From positions 1-59,039 of the forward strand of contig DBIN01000040.1 in assembly GCA_002296655.1 (NCBI GenBank): 59,039 bases of DNA, in the 5' to 3' direction. Below are positions 10,287 to 19,599 of this stretch, in pieces. The DNA comes from Acinetobacter sp. UBA801. Lineage in GTDB: Bacteria; Pseudomonadota; Gammaproteobacteria; Pseudomonadales; Moraxellaceae. The position numbers and the translations under genes are program-made. Each line of letters opens with the position of its first letter. Within the stretch, counting starts at the first letter, position 1. The notes under the pieces were generated by a model. That model was not told the origin of the DNA. It saw only the letters and a list, made by a program, of their open reading frames with translations, and searched no databases.

Positions 10287-12110
10287 ATGCCAGCATATAA
10301 AGCCCCATTACACGATATTCGTTTCTTAATGAACGAGGTGCTTGATTACCCAACCCACTACAAAAATCTTTCTAACGGTGAACTTGCTGACGCAGATACA
10401 GTCGATATGATTTTGGAAGGTGCAGCAGATTTCTGCGAAAATGTACTTTCTCCACTCAATCAATCAGGCGATGAAGAAGGCTGTCATTTCGAAAATGGCA
10501 ATGTAACCACACCTAAAGGCTTTAAAGAAGCTTATGATCAATTTGTGCAAGGTGGTTGGCAAGGTCTGTCTTATCCTGAACAATACGGCGGTCAAAACCT
10601 GCCAATGTCGCTGAACCTCATCAAATCTGAAATGATGGGCACAGCAAACTGGTCATTCCAAATGTATCCAGGTTTAAGCATAGGTTGTATCAACACCATT
10701 ATGCAATTTGGTACAGACACGCAAAAAGATACCTATTTACCACACTTGGTTGCAGGTACTTGGTCAGGCACCATGTGTTTAACTGAACCACAATGTGGCA
10801 CCGACTTAGGTCAGGTAAAAACCAAAGCAGAACCACAAGCCGATGGCACTTATGCGATTTCAGGCACCAAAATTTTTATTTCTGCAGGCGAGCATGACCT
10901 GACTGAAAACATCATTCATATTGTGTTAGCACGCCTCCCAGAAGCACCTGCAGGTACGAAAGGTATTTCATTGTTTATCGTACCGAAATTCCTGCCAACC
11001 GCAGAAGGTACAGTGGGTGAGCGTAACCCTGTCACTTGTGGCTCAATTGAACACAAAATGGGGATTCGCGCGTCTGCAACTGCAGTCCTAAACTTTGACA
11101 ATGCCGTGGGTTATTTGATTGGTGAACCAAACAAAGGCTTACATGCCATGTTTACCTTTATGAATACTGCACGTATTGGTACGGCAATTCAGGGGATTTG
11201 CCATGCAGAATTGGCCTTCCAAGGCGCATTGCCTTATGCCAAAGAACGTATGTCGATGCGTGCCCTTTCAGGTAAAAAAGACCCTGAAAAAGTAGCCGAT
11301 GCCATTATTCACCATGCCGATGTACGTCGTATGCTATTAACGCAAAAAGCCGTGGCAGAAGGTGGTCGTGCAATGATTTATCATGCCGCACAATTGGCAG
11401 ACAAAATGAATGACGCTTTAATGCGTGGTGATACTGCTGCTTTTGAAGCGCATGATGACCATTTAGGTTTCTATACCCCGATCTTAAAAGGCTTCTTGAC
11501 TGAGCTGGGTTATGAAGCTGCCAACCACGGCATGCAAGTGTACGGCGGTCATGGCTATATTAAAGAATGGGGCATGGAGCAAATTGTACGCGATTCACGT
11601 ATTTCTACCCTGTATGAAGGTACAACTGGCGTTCAAGCGCTTGACTTGATTGGTCGTAAAGTGTTGTTAAGCTCAAAGGGTAAAGTGATTCGTGACTACA
11701 CCGCTGAAATTTTGAAATTCTGTGGTCAGCATGCACGTAACAAATACATGCGTCGTTTCGCATGGGACTTAACCAAGCTATGTGCTCAATGGAACGCGCT
11801 AACCGTGCGTATTATGTTGGCAGCACGTAAAGATCGTGACATCGTATCCAGTGCTTCTGTAGATTTCTTGATGTTCTCTGGTTATGTCATGATGGCTTAT
11901 TTCTGGGCACAACAAGCGGCTGTGGCTTCAACTAAATTGGCAGAAGGCAATGGTCAGGAAACACCAGAGTTCTATAAAGCTAAAATCAAAGTTGCAGATT
12001 TCTACTTTGAGCGCTTATTACCACGCACCCAAGGTCATGCAGAAGCAATGGTCAATCCATCTAAAACCATGACTGCATTAGCACCAGAACATTTTAGTTT
12101 TGATTACTAA
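10287..12110 (+). CDS. Acyl-CoA dehydrogenase, large 600-residue (DmdC-like) subfamily
   Basis: FAD-dependent alpha,beta-dehydrogenation of an acyl-CoA thioester. 607 residues, longer than classical 380-residue enzymes: an N-terminal extension (MPAYKAPLHDIRFLMNEV), the acyl-CoA dehydrogenase core with CLTEPQCGTDLGQVKTKA and GTKIFISAGEHD, and a C-terminal helical domain typical of this subfamily. The likely catalytic base is Glu in STLYEGTTGVQALDL. Related enzymes include methylmercaptopropionyl-CoA and broad fatty acyl-CoA dehydrogenases; the chain-length specificity cannot be read from sequence. It stands alone, starting at ATG 10287 and ending in a strong terminator. Confidence 0.93.
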   Translation: MPAYKAPLHDIRFLMNEVLDYPTHYKNLSNGELADADTVDMILEGAADFCENVLSPLNQSGDEEGCHFENGNVTTPKGFKEAYDQFVQGGWQGLSYPEQYGGQNLPMSLNLIKSEMMGTANWSFQMYPGLSIGCINTIMQFGTDTQKDTYLPHLVAGTWSGTMCLTEPQCGTDLGQVKTKAEPQADGTYAISGTKIFISAGEHDLTENIIHIVLARLPEAPAGTKGISLFIVPKFLPTAEGTVGERNPVTCGSIEHKMGIRASATAVLNFDNAVGYLIGEPNKGLHAMFTFMNTARIGTAIQGICHAELAFQGALPYAKERMSMRALSGKKDPEKVADAIIHHADVRRMLLTQKAVAEGGRAMIYHAAQLADKMNDALMRGDTAAFEAHDDHLGFYTPILKGFLTELGYEAANHGMQVYGGHGYIKEWGMEQIVRDSRISTLYEGTTGVQALDLIGRKVLLSSKGKVIRDYTAEILKFCGQHARNKYMRRFAWDLTKLCAQWNALTVRIMLAARKDRDIVSSASVDFLMFSGYVMMAYFWAQQAAVASTKLAEGNGQETPEFYKAKIKVADFYFERLLPRTQGHAEAMVNPSKTMTALAPEHFSFDY

Positions 12111-12130
12111 AATATTCTAACTAGATGTAA

Positions 12131-12166
12131 ACCAAAAGAGCGCGTAATGCGCTCTTTTGGTATTTA
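12131..12166 (+). terminator. Strong terminator after acyl-CoA dehydrogenase
   Basis: Perfect 13-bp arms 12131-12143 and 12149-12161 with a GTAAT loop and A/T-rich flanks. It is placed between convergent genes and could work in both directions, shielding the restriction genes from read-through. Confidence 0.85.
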
Positions 12167-12213
12167 TCACTTTAAACAATATCAAGAACATAAATAAAAA
12201 AGAGTTTATTCAA

Positions 12214-13302
12214 TTATTTAAAGCGAATTTGTAGATTTAAAGATAGATACAGTTTATTGTCCTTTAGAAATAACTGACCAAAATCATGCTTGGATTTGCT
12301 TGCCATCTCAAACTTTGTATTATTGTATAAATACTCTTCAAATTCATGGCGATGATACAGATGATAGCAAATGATCTCGCCATCTTCTTTAATTACTAAA
12401 TATCCACCTGTAGAATCAATTTCGTTACCTGTCCAAACTGTACCAGGCATCATTCCAATTGCTATTTCACACAATAATTTTTTAATTTTAAACTGATAAA
12501 AAGGATGCTGATGTTCAAAAGAATATTTCATTGGATTTTCATAAGAAATTTCATTAAAAATATCTTTAACTGAATTAAGAGTTGATGTGTAATATTTAAA
12601 TATAGCTTCTGCCATAATTTTTGGTAGTAAACTATCCAACAAAATTAAATTATTCTCAAATACAGCATTATTTAAATGGGAAAATTTAATATCGGCTCCC
12701 AACATTTTTAAATGTGCTATACGAGATTTAATAATTGGTTGTGGCAATGCAAGCTGATTAAAATCTTCAATCTCTTTTTCGGTTAGGCAAATATTTTTTA
12801 CCTCAAAAATAAAATTTGTTGTCTTTCCTGCATTTAACAATGTGGATGGTTTACCTAATTTTGACTTTATACTAAATCCCAATTCAGGCATTGTTCCAAT
12901 TTTTGCATCATAAATTACGATTCTAATATCACTTTTCGCACTAGATTTTGCTTTAATCTTATTTGATTGGTATCTGGATATAAAGTTTTCCACATCTGGA
13001 ATAGTAAATGATGCCGTTTGCTTTTTCTGTAATTCTGCCAGCAAAAACTGAGTAATATCTCTGAGTTCCTGTAATGGTATTTGAAAAACATCTTCACCCC
13101 GCAAAATCTCTACTATACCCTCTGATTTATGCGGTAAATAAGTGAATAAATGATGATGTTCTTGACGTAAAATTCTAATTACAGGATAAATTAAATTATT
13201 TATTTTATTTAAGTTTTCATCACCCGCACTTAACTCCCCATCACATAGTAATTTAAAAAGGGCATAGAGTTCACTCCATTCCCCCTTATTTGCTGTAATC
13301 AT
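12214..13302 (-). CDS. Type II restriction endonuclease, HpaII family (predicted CCGG)
   Basis: Predicted endonuclease partner of the adjacent methyltransferase. 362 residues from ATG 13302; a TTG at 13311 would add three residues. The N-terminus NKGEWSELYALFKLLCDGEL matches the HpaII endonuclease family, and MPELGFSIKSKLG has the Glu and Lys expected of a catalytic (D/E)XK-like strand, seen in other enzymes as GFSIKS. The start overlaps the end of the methyltransferase gene by 17 bp, so translation is probably coupled and methylation comes first. The gene is clearly more AT-rich than its neighbours, consistent with transfer. Recognition of CCGG is inferred from family membership, not shown. 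Confidence 0.88.
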   Translation of the reverse strand: MITANKGEWSELYALFKLLCDGELSAGDENLNKINNLIYPVIRILRQEHHHLFTYLPHKSEGIVEILRGEDVFQIPLQELRDITQFLLAELQKKQTASFTIPDVENFISRYQSNKIKAKSSAKSDIRIVIYDAKIGTMPELGFSIKSKLGKPSTLLNAGKTTNFIFEVKNICLTEKEIEDFNQLALPQPIIKSRIAHLKMLGADIKFSHLNNAVFENNLILLDSLLPKIMAEAIFKYYTSTLNSVKDIFNEISYENPMKYSFEHQHPFYQFKIKKLLCEIAIGMMPGTVWTGNEIDSTGGYLVIKEDGEIICYHLYHRHEFEEYLYNNTKFEMASKSKHDFGQLFLKDNKLYLSLNLQIRFK

Positions 13303-14395
13303 ACTCACCAATCTTCAATGCTTTTAATATTTCTTTTGCAGTTGCCTGTATCGCTGGAATAGCAACAGAATTTCCAAATTGTTTATAGGCTGAGGCATCT
13401 GAAACCACGATTTTGAAATGATCTGGAAACCCCTGCAACCGTGCCCATTCTCTTGGCGTCATTTTCCGAATACCTTTCCGATTTACCTCTCCTTTAATTC
13501 TAGTAGTTGGAGTAAAGTCTGTAATTCTATGATCTATAACTAAATTACGCTCTCTCCCCATTCCACCTACAACTATGGCATTGGCAATTGCGTGATCTGG
13601 AATAATCGCGTAACCAAAACCATTTCCTTTATTTTCATGTCGAGCTTTATGCTTTTCCAAGGTATCTAAATACTGTGTAGATAAGTAATATTTAGTAGGT
13701 ACAACCTGAGTTTCCTTTATATCGGCAAAACAGGTTTTTTTATTTAATGGTTGTGGATAAGAGAAATTTTGAATTCCAGTATCTTTATGGAAGCCTACAA
13801 TAAAAATTCGCTCTCTATTTTGGGGAACACCAAAATCTTTAGCATTTATAATTTGAGGCTCAGCAACGTAGTAACCTAAATCATCTCTTAATGTTTTTAA
13901 AATAGTTTTAAGTGTATTTCCCTTATCATGACTAATTAAGCCTTTAACATTTTCTAAAAAGAAAGCTTTAGGTTGTTTCCGTTTTATAATATCCGCAACG
14001 TCAAAAAATAGCGTACCGCGTGTATCTTCAAATCCAGATCTTTTACCTGCAATTGAAAAAGCCTGACAAGGGAAGCCTCCACATAAAATATCGAAATGAT
14101 CAGGTATCGCATTTTTAGTAGACTCTAAAGTGATATCACCATAAGGCGTTTCACCAAAATTGACGGAATATGTTTTTTGGGCATATAGGTCTATTTCTGA
14201 TGAAAATACGCACTCGCCACCAAGATTTTGTAACGCTAGCCGAAATCCACCAATTCCTGCGAATAGGTCAATAAATTTAAATTTACTTGGGTATTCTGGA
14301 TAAAAAGGGATTGATTCAAAGAGGGAAAGGTTTTCCTCTTTGTTTACCACTAATTCACCATGAGCCTTTAAAACTTTTGGACTAGTAGAGTTCAT
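13286..14395 (-). CDS. C5-cytosine DNA methyltransferase, M.HpaII-like (predicted CCGG)
   Basis: Transfers a methyl group from SAM to C5 of cytosine, protecting DNA from the partner nuclease. 369 residues. Ordered motifs: FIDLFAGIGGF (SAM binding, about 39-49), GGFPCQAFS (catalytic Cys), LENVKG, PQNRERI, and YKQFGNSV near the C-terminus. The target-recognition region between motifs VIII and IX (PTKYYLSTQYLDTLEKHK through GGMGRERNLVIDHR) closely resembles what I recall of M.HpaII, which methylates the inner C of CCGG. ATG 14395 has AAGG seven bases upstream. The N-terminal 38 residues are an extension before the catalytic core. Confidence 0.93.
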   Translation of the reverse strand: MNSTSPKVLKAHGELVVNKEENLSLFESIPFYPEYPSKFKFIDLFAGIGGFRLALQNLGGECVFSSEIDLYAQKTYSVNFGETPYGDITLESTKNAIPDHFDILCGGFPCQAFSIAGKRSGFEDTRGTLFFDVADIIKRKQPKAFFLENVKGLISHDKGNTLKTILKTLRDDLGYYVAEPQIINAKDFGVPQNRERIFIVGFHKDTGIQNFSYPQPLNKKTCFADIKETQVVPTKYYLSTQYLDTLEKHKARHENKGNGFGYAIIPDHAIANAIVVGGMGRERNLVIDHRITDFTPTTRIKGEVNRKGIRKMTPREWARLQGFPDHFKIVVSDASAYKQFGNSVAIPAIQATAKEILKALKIGEYDYSK

Positions 14396-14413
14396 CTCAA
14401 ACCTTCAAGGCGA

Positions 14414-14442
14414 TACAATAACAAAGCCATTACAATAACAAA
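14414..14442. repeat. 12-bp direct repeats upstream of methyltransferase
   Basis: TACAATAACAAA occurs at 14414-14425 and again at 14431-14442, 17 bp apart, immediately upstream of the methyltransferase start. The spacing and position suit a control site for the restriction-modification promoter; no controller gene is present. Function is inferred. Confidence 0.5.
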
Positions 14443-14536
14443 ATTTACCTTAAATAGCATGCAGTGCAAGACACAAGCTGTCGCTCTAGCACAATATTCG
14501 ATAAGCGTTAGGACAGATGCCTGAGCTGAACTCAAA

Positions 14537-15703
14537 TCACAAAAACGCTTCCAACACCGAATTTAAAAACACATGCCCTTGCGCAGTACATGCCAATCGC
14601 TTCGGATCATCCTGCAACAATTGCCGCTGACGCAATGTATTTAAAATATCTTGCAAATCTTCCAAGTTTAAACCTGTTCGCGCAGCATACAAGTTTGCCT
14701 CAACTCCATCATTCAGGCGCAGCGCATTCATCATAAATTCAAATGGCAACTCATCGGCTGCAATCACTTTAAACTGCAAGTTTTCCGCAGGTACTTTCGC
14801 TAAGTAATCTTTCGGCAAACGGGTTTTTTGGAAACGATAGACGCCATCAGGCAAAGTCACTTTACCATGCGCCCCCGCACCTATCGCCAAATAATCGCCA
14901 AACTGCCAATAGTTTAAATTGTGCGCAGACGGCAACTCTTTACGCCATGCAGATACTTCATAATTCACAAAACCTTGTGCTGTTAAATAGGCTTCACCCT
15001 GCGCCTGAATTTCTTCCAAGACATCATCTACAGGTAAAATCGGCTGAGTGCGGAAAAACACGGTATTAGGCTCAATGGTCAATTGATACCATGAAATATG
15101 CGTTGCACCATGTTCCACTGCCAGTTTTAAATCCTGCAGCGCTTGCTGCAAAGTTTGTTCAGGCAAGCCATGCATTAAATCGACATTAATTCGCTGAAAG
15201 CCTGCTTCACGCGCCAAGCCAATTGCAGCAATGGCATCATCATTGGAGTGAATACGCCCTAATTTTTTTAAATGCTCAGTATTGAAACTTTGCACGCCAA
15301 TTGACAAACGGTTAATCCCTGCAGCCAAATAATCGGTAAAAGGATCATGCTCCACTGTACCTGGATTGGCTTCCAACGTAATTTCGCAGTCATCCTCAAA
15401 AGCAAGCACGGCTTTGAGCTGTGTAAATAACCATTGATAACCCTGTGCTGAAATCAGCGAAGGTGTACCACCGCCAATAAAGACACTGTGGATGTTTCGA
15501 CCCTGCGCAAACTGAGTCTGAGTTTTAAAATCTTCCAGCAAAGCCTGTAGATATTCTTGCTCTAAATCTAAACTCAATTTACCGTCAGGCACAGCATGTG
15601 AATTAAAATCACAATACGGGCACTTACGCACGCACCACGGCATGTGGATATATAAGGATAGAGGAATATCAATGGGTTGAAGTGGGTTCAAAGACAGGCT
15701 CAA
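14537..15703 (-). CDS. hemW: Radical SAM heme chaperone HemW
   Basis: Heme-binding radical-SAM protein that inserts heme into target hemoproteins; formerly annotated as a second HemN. 388 residues. The cluster motif is CVRKCPYCDF: CX3CX2C followed by Phe instead of the fourth Cys of HemN, which is diagnostic of HemW. GGGTPSL and the C-terminal winged-helix region (RLNDGVEANLY) are present. The only plausible start is TTG 15703: no in-frame ATG or GTG occurs between it and the upstream stop, and no clear ribosome-binding site is seen. Usually next to an rdgB-like gene; here it lies beside the restriction island. Confidence 0.92.
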   Translation of the reverse strand: MSLSLNPLQPIDIPLSLYIHMPWCVRKCPYCDFNSHAVPDGKLSLDLEQEYLQALLEDFKTQTQFAQGRNIHSVFIGGGTPSLISAQGYQWLFTQLKAVLAFEDDCEITLEANPGTVEHDPFTDYLAAGINRLSIGVQSFNTEHLKKLGRIHSNDDAIAAIGLAREAGFQRINVDLMHGLPEQTLQQALQDLKLAVEHGATHISWYQLTIEPNTVFFRTQPILPVDDVLEEIQAQGEAYLTAQGFVNYEVSAWRKELPSAHNLNYWQFGDYLAIGAGAHGKVTLPDGVYRFQKTRLPKDYLAKVPAENLQFKVIAADELPFEFMMNALRLNDGVEANLYAARTGLNLEDLQDILNTLRQRQLLQDDPKRLACTAQGHVFLNSVLEAFL

Positions 15704-15813
15704 TGCAAAATCAAAACAGTGATACAGATTTTAACATGACTACAGCAGGACACCGATGTATTCCCTAGAATTTGCTTTAGACTAGGGTCTATGAAATAAG
15801 AAATAATGTGCAA

Positions 15814-16275
15814 ATGATGAAGATATCCAGCCAATTACTCTTAATTTTGCCACTGGCGATGGGCATCGGGATTGCAATGGCATTTCAAACTGCAATCAAC
15901 AGCCAATTGCGTGAATATTTATATTCTCCGCTACAAGCTGCCCTTTTCTCTTTTTTGGTTGGTACAATAGTTTTAGCCATATTAGTATTTTTTCAGCAAG
16001 TCGAGAAACCCAACCTCAGTACCTTGCTCAACATCCCTTGGTATTTATGGATTGGCGGATGTTTAGGGGGTTATGCCATCAGCGTGAGTATTTATAGCGC
16101 TCCAAAACTAAGTTTGCTTACTTTGTCTGGGGTGATTATTTTTGGACAAATGGTCACCTCAATGCTGATTGATCATTTTGGGTTCTTGGGCACTGAAAAA
16201 GTTGCTATCAACTGGCAACGTCTTTTAGGGAGCGTAGTGATTTTTATTGGTGTGCTTCTCACTTTACAACGCTAA
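15814..16275 (+). CDS. DMT-family small membrane transporter (YdcZ/DUF606 type)
   Basis: A half-size drug/metabolite-transporter-like integral membrane protein, 153 residues, with about five predicted helices: residues 7-25, 37-57, 72-90, 95-117 and 132-150. The segment GIGIAMAFQTAINSQLRE and FSFLVGTIVL match the DUF606/YdcZ pattern. Two consecutive ATGs (15814, 15817) follow an in-frame GTG at 15808; the ribosome-binding site is weak so the exact start is uncertain. Substrate unknown. It lies upstream of abeM on the same strand with a gap of under 40 bp and may be cotranscribed with it. Confidence 0.8.
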   Translation: MMKISSQLLLILPLAMGIGIAMAFQTAINSQLREYLYSPLQAALFSFLVGTIVLAILVFFQQVEKPNLSTLLNIPWYLWIGGCLGGYAISVSIYSAPKLSLLTLSGVIIFGQMVTSMLIDHFGFLGTEKVAINWQRLLGSVVIFIGVLLTLQR

Positions 16276-16313
16276 TACCCAAACGCTAAGCACCTCATGC
16301 ATTGAGATTTTTT

Positions 16314-17678
16314 GTGTCAAATATACATTCTGTGACCACGACCCGTTTCGAATTAAAACAGCTTTTTCAACTGATGATTCCAATTTTGGTCACACAATTT
16401 GCGCAAGCAGGTTTAGGTCTGATTGATACCATTATGGCAGGTCATATGTCTGCTACTGACTTAGCTGCTATTGCTGTTGGGGTCGGTTTATGGATGCCCA
16501 TTATGTTGCTGTTCAGTGGCATTATGATTGCCACCACACCCTTAGTCGCCGAAGCCAAAGGCGCACGTACCCCAGAAAAAATTGCCACCATCGCCCGTCA
16601 GTCTTTATGGATTGCATTTATTTTAGGCGTGATTGCGGGGCTGATTTTACAACTCATGCCTGCACTATTGCCGTTATTTGGTGTGCCTGAAAATTTACAG
16701 CCCAAAGCAGGCTTATTTTTACATGCCATCGGTTTTGGGATGCCTGCCGTGACCATGTATGCTGCCTTGCGCGGTTATTCCGAAGCATTGGGTTATCCAC
16801 GCCCTGTGACTGTGATTAGTCTGTTGGCATTGGTTTTATTGGTACCGCTGAACTTTATGTTTATGTATGGCTGGGGGCCTCTACCTGAACTAGGTAGTGC
16901 GGGTTGCGGTTTTGCCACTGCCATTTTGCAATGGTTGATGTTCATAAGTTTGGCATTTTATATTTTTAAAAGTCGCGCCTATCAAAGCACACAGGTATTT
17001 AGCAAATGGGAAGCGATTAATGCGGTCTGGATAAAACGTATTTTGCTCTTAGGACTGCCAATTGGTTTAGCTATTTTCTTTGAAGTGAGTATATTTAGTA
17101 CCGCCGCTATTGTGATTAGCCCTTTGGGAGAAACCAAACTGGCAGCCCATCAAATTGCCATGTCCGTGACCTCACAACTGTTTATGATTCCTATGTCGTT
17201 GGCAATTGCCCTAACCATTCGTATTGGTACCTATTATGGCGAACAAAATATTCATGCCATGCGTAAAGTACAAGGCTTGGGCTTTGCAACTGCAACTGTA
17301 TTTGCCTTTTCCACAATGGCACTGATGTGGTTTTTCCGTCCTGAAATCATTTCAATTTACACCCGTGACCTGCAAGTGGCACAAGTGACGATGTCTTTAT
17401 TAATATTTGCGATTGCCTATCAACTCATGGATGCATGGCAAATCAGCGCGGCAGGTTGTTTGCGTGGCATGCAAGACACTCAGGGCCCAATGTGGATTAC
17501 CATGCTCGCTTATTGGGTTGTGGCCTTCCCCATTGGCGTGTATTTAACCCGTTACAGCAGTATGGGCGCTGCAGGTGTTTGGGTCGGGCTGATTGTAGGC
17601 TTAAGCATTGCCTGCGTGTTGCTCTTAACCCGTTTATATTTCAATAATCAACGACTGGAACGCCAATTTACCTCGTAA
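16314..17678 (+). CDS. abeM: MATE-family multidrug efflux pump, AbeM-like
   Basis: Cation- or proton-coupled efflux of cationic drugs (fluoroquinolones, dyes) across the inner membrane. 454 residues with 12 transmembrane helices. It matches AbeM of A. baumannii along its length by recollection: QFAQAGLGLIDTIMAGH, AAIAVGVGLW, MPAVTMYAALRGYSEALG, and AAGCLRGMQDTQGPMWIT. The GTG start at 16314 (SNIHS) fits the AbeM N-terminus better than the TTG at 16302, and GAGA lies six bases upstream. A hairpin follows the gene. Confidence 0.9.
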   Translation: MSNIHSVTTTRFELKQLFQLMIPILVTQFAQAGLGLIDTIMAGHMSATDLAAIAVGVGLWMPIMLLFSGIMIATTPLVAEAKGARTPEKIATIARQSLWIAFILGVIAGLILQLMPALLPLFGVPENLQPKAGLFLHAIGFGMPAVTMYAALRGYSEALGYPRPVTVISLLALVLLVPLNFMFMYGWGPLPELGSAGCGFATAILQWLMFISLAFYIFKSRAYQSTQVFSKWEAINAVWIKRILLLGLPIGLAIFFEVSIFSTAAIVISPLGETKLAAHQIAMSVTSQLFMIPMSLAIALTIRIGTYYGEQNIHAMRKVQGLGFATATVFAFSTMALMWFFRPEIISIYTRDLQVAQVTMSLLIFAIAYQLMDAWQISAAGCLRGMQDTQGPMWITMLAYWVVAFPIGVYLTRYSSMGAAGVWVGLIVGLSIACVLLLTRLYFNNQRLERQFTS

Positions 17679-17696
17679 ATCTCTACCTACACACAC

Positions 17697-17719
17697 ATGC
17701 CGAAATACATTTTCGGCAT
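17697..17719 (+). terminator. Hairpin after abeM
   Basis: Perfect arms ATGCCGAAA (17697-17705) and TTTCGGCAT (17711-17719). There is no long U-run, so termination strength is uncertain. Confidence 0.5.
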
Positions 17720-17821
17720 ATTGATCATTTGATAAAAAATACTTTAACAATTAAAAGTAGGCATTTTGCTCACGAACACTTATGATCAAAAGATAGTAAA
17801 GATGATCTTGAGGAACATCGC

Positions 17822-19120
17822 ATGGCAAAAACGGCGCGTACACCCGGTCGTCGCTTTATGAAACTTGCGAGCATGACAGCAAGTATTGCAACCAAAACGG
17901 TATCGAACTCGATTAAAAACCTCACCGCAGATGAAGAACAGAAAAATGCGGCACGCAGCCAATTGTTTCAAGATATTGGTATCCAAATTGCTAATACCTT
18001 AGGCGAAATGAAAGGTGCGGTGATGAAAATCGGGCAAATTGCCTCGCAATATAAAGATATTTTCCCGCCTGAAGTTGCCAAAGCCATCAGTAAATTACAG
18101 CGCCAAGCACCTGCCATGCCTTTTGCTGAAATTAAGGCACAAGTTGAAAAAGAACTCGGCAAACCGCTCGATAAAATTTTTAAACACTTTGATGAAACTC
18201 CATTTGCAGCCGCATCTATTGGGCAAGTGCATAAAGCCATTTTGCCCAATGGCGAGCAAGTCGTGGTCAAAGTACAATATCCTGGAGTTGATGAAGCCTG
18301 CGAAAGTGACCTGAAACAAGTCCGTTTGGCACTGCGTTTAATGGGCGTACTCAAAATAGACCGTAAATTACAAGACCGTCTATTTCAGGAAATTCAGGAA
18401 AGTTTAGACAATGAGCTAAATTACCAGATTGAGGCACAAAACCTTGAAGTGGCGCGTACGTTTCATGCGGCTTTGGATGATAAAATTATTATCCCACAAG
18501 TGTTTAAAGACTATTCTTCACGGCATATCCTCACCTTAAGTCTAGAACAAGGTGAAAGTATTGAAACGGCAAGCACATGGTCACAGCGTACCCGCAACAC
18601 TTTGGGACGACGTTTATTGCGTGCCATGGGTCAAGAAATATTTTATTTAAAACGCTTTCATTGTGACCCGCATCCAGGCAACTTTGCTTTCCGTGAAGAT
18701 GGTTCAGTCATTATTTACGACTACGGCGGCGTCAAAACTCTATCGAGCGATGTGGTATATCATTTTAAACAACTAATTCATGCCGCACGTGCGCAAGATA
18801 TTGCTGAAATTGAACAGCATTTAGATGCCTTGCAGGCAATTTCTGCATTGGGTAAATTCCCTGAAGATTTATATTTGCAATGGTTAGAAGTGCTGATGCG
18901 TCCGCTAACCACGCATTACGACTTTGCTGAAAATTCTGCCCATCATGATGGCGTTGAGTTGGTCAAATGTTCTTTGAAATATTGGGATGTGTTTAAGCCT
19001 TCTCCCGATACCTTAATGGTGAATCGTACTGTTTCAGGGCATTATTGGAATTTAATTCATTTAAAAGTACATGATAATTTAAATGATGTTTTTGAAGAAT
19101 TAGTTCCACCACGAGCTTAG
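17822..19120 (+). CDS. ABC1/AarF (UbiB-type) atypical kinase family protein
   Basis: Member of the ADCK/UbiB atypical kinase family, whose members support ubiquinone or lipid metabolism, mostly as ATPases. 432 residues. Family features: KIGQ in the N-terminal KxGQ motif (about residues 67-70), the Ala-rich loop AAASIGQVHKA replacing the Gly loop, VVKVQYPGVDE with the conserved Lys, HCDPHPGNF as the catalytic loop, and YDYGG as the metal-binding DFG equivalent. No C-terminal membrane anchor like that of UbiB is seen, so it is more like the cytosolic ABC1 group. Ends in a strong terminator. The substrate is unknown. Confidence 0.88.
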   Translation: MAKTARTPGRRFMKLASMTASIATKTVSNSIKNLTADEEQKNAARSQLFQDIGIQIANTLGEMKGAVMKIGQIASQYKDIFPPEVAKAISKLQRQAPAMPFAEIKAQVEKELGKPLDKIFKHFDETPFAAASIGQVHKAILPNGEQVVVKVQYPGVDEACESDLKQVRLALRLMGVLKIDRKLQDRLFQEIQESLDNELNYQIEAQNLEVARTFHAALDDKIIIPQVFKDYSSRHILTLSLEQGESIETASTWSQRTRNTLGRRLLRAMGQEIFYLKRFHCDPHPGNFAFREDGSVIIYDYGGVKTLSSDVVYHFKQLIHAARAQDIAEIEQHLDALQAISALGKFPEDLYLQWLEVLMRPLTTHYDFAENSAHHDGVELVKCSLKYWDVFKPSPDTLMVNRTVSGHYWNLIHLKVHDNLNDVFEELVPPRA

Positions 19121-19202
19121 ACTCAACTTTGGACTCAGCAAAGGATGTTGAAAATAAAGCCTAACCTGTTTTATGCCCCGTAACTAAAAATATAATCAAG
19201 AC

Positions 19203-19234
19203 AAAAAATCCTCTCAAATGTAGGAGGATTTTTT
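19203..19234 (+). terminator. Terminator after ABC1 kinase gene
   Basis: Perfect arms AAAAAATCCTC (19203-19213) and GAGGATTTTTT (19224-19234), ending in six T. Confidence 0.85.
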
Positions 19235-19278
19235 GTTATCTAAACCGATTCATGCAAGTTGGAACGATGAAATTCAAT

Positions 19279-19599
19279 TTATAGAATTTCAAGGTGTTTG
19301 ATTAAGCGTGCCAGATCATCGGCAGACAGTTGCCCAATGTAAGTGAGTTGTGTTTTTTGGATAGGCAGCTGATATGTTTGTACTGTATCAATCCACGATG
19401 GCTTTTTTAAACCAGCCTGTTGCCAGTTTTTAATTTCCACATATTTGCTTTTAATAAAAGCAGACTTATTTTCGTATTGACTACTTAAACGGAATACAAC
19501 ATAGTCGGTGTCCGTTTGGCGAATATACAACACAGGTCTGGTCTTACCATCGGCAATATCTGTAAAGCCAACATAAGCCCAATAGAGTTGTTGGGTCAT
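19279..19599 (-). CDS. PemK/MazF-like toxin
   Basis: Predicted toxin of a type II toxin-antitoxin pair, likely an mRNA interferase by fold. 106 residues. MazF-like features are an early GKTRPVLYI segment with the conserved Arg-Pro, alternating beta-strands, and a GLKKPSWIDT segment typical of PemK-like toxins. Its ATG at 19597-19599 overlaps the antitoxin stop as TAATG, so translation is coupled. A convergent neighbour lies beyond. RNase activity is inferred from the fold, and a related non-toxic MazF-like function is possible. Confidence 0.72.
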   Translation of the reverse strand: MTQQLYWAYVGFTDIADGKTRPVLYIRQTDTDYVVFRLSSQYENKSAFIKSKYVEIKNWQQAGLKKPSWIDTVQTYQLPIQKTQLTYIGQLSADDLARLIKHLEIL

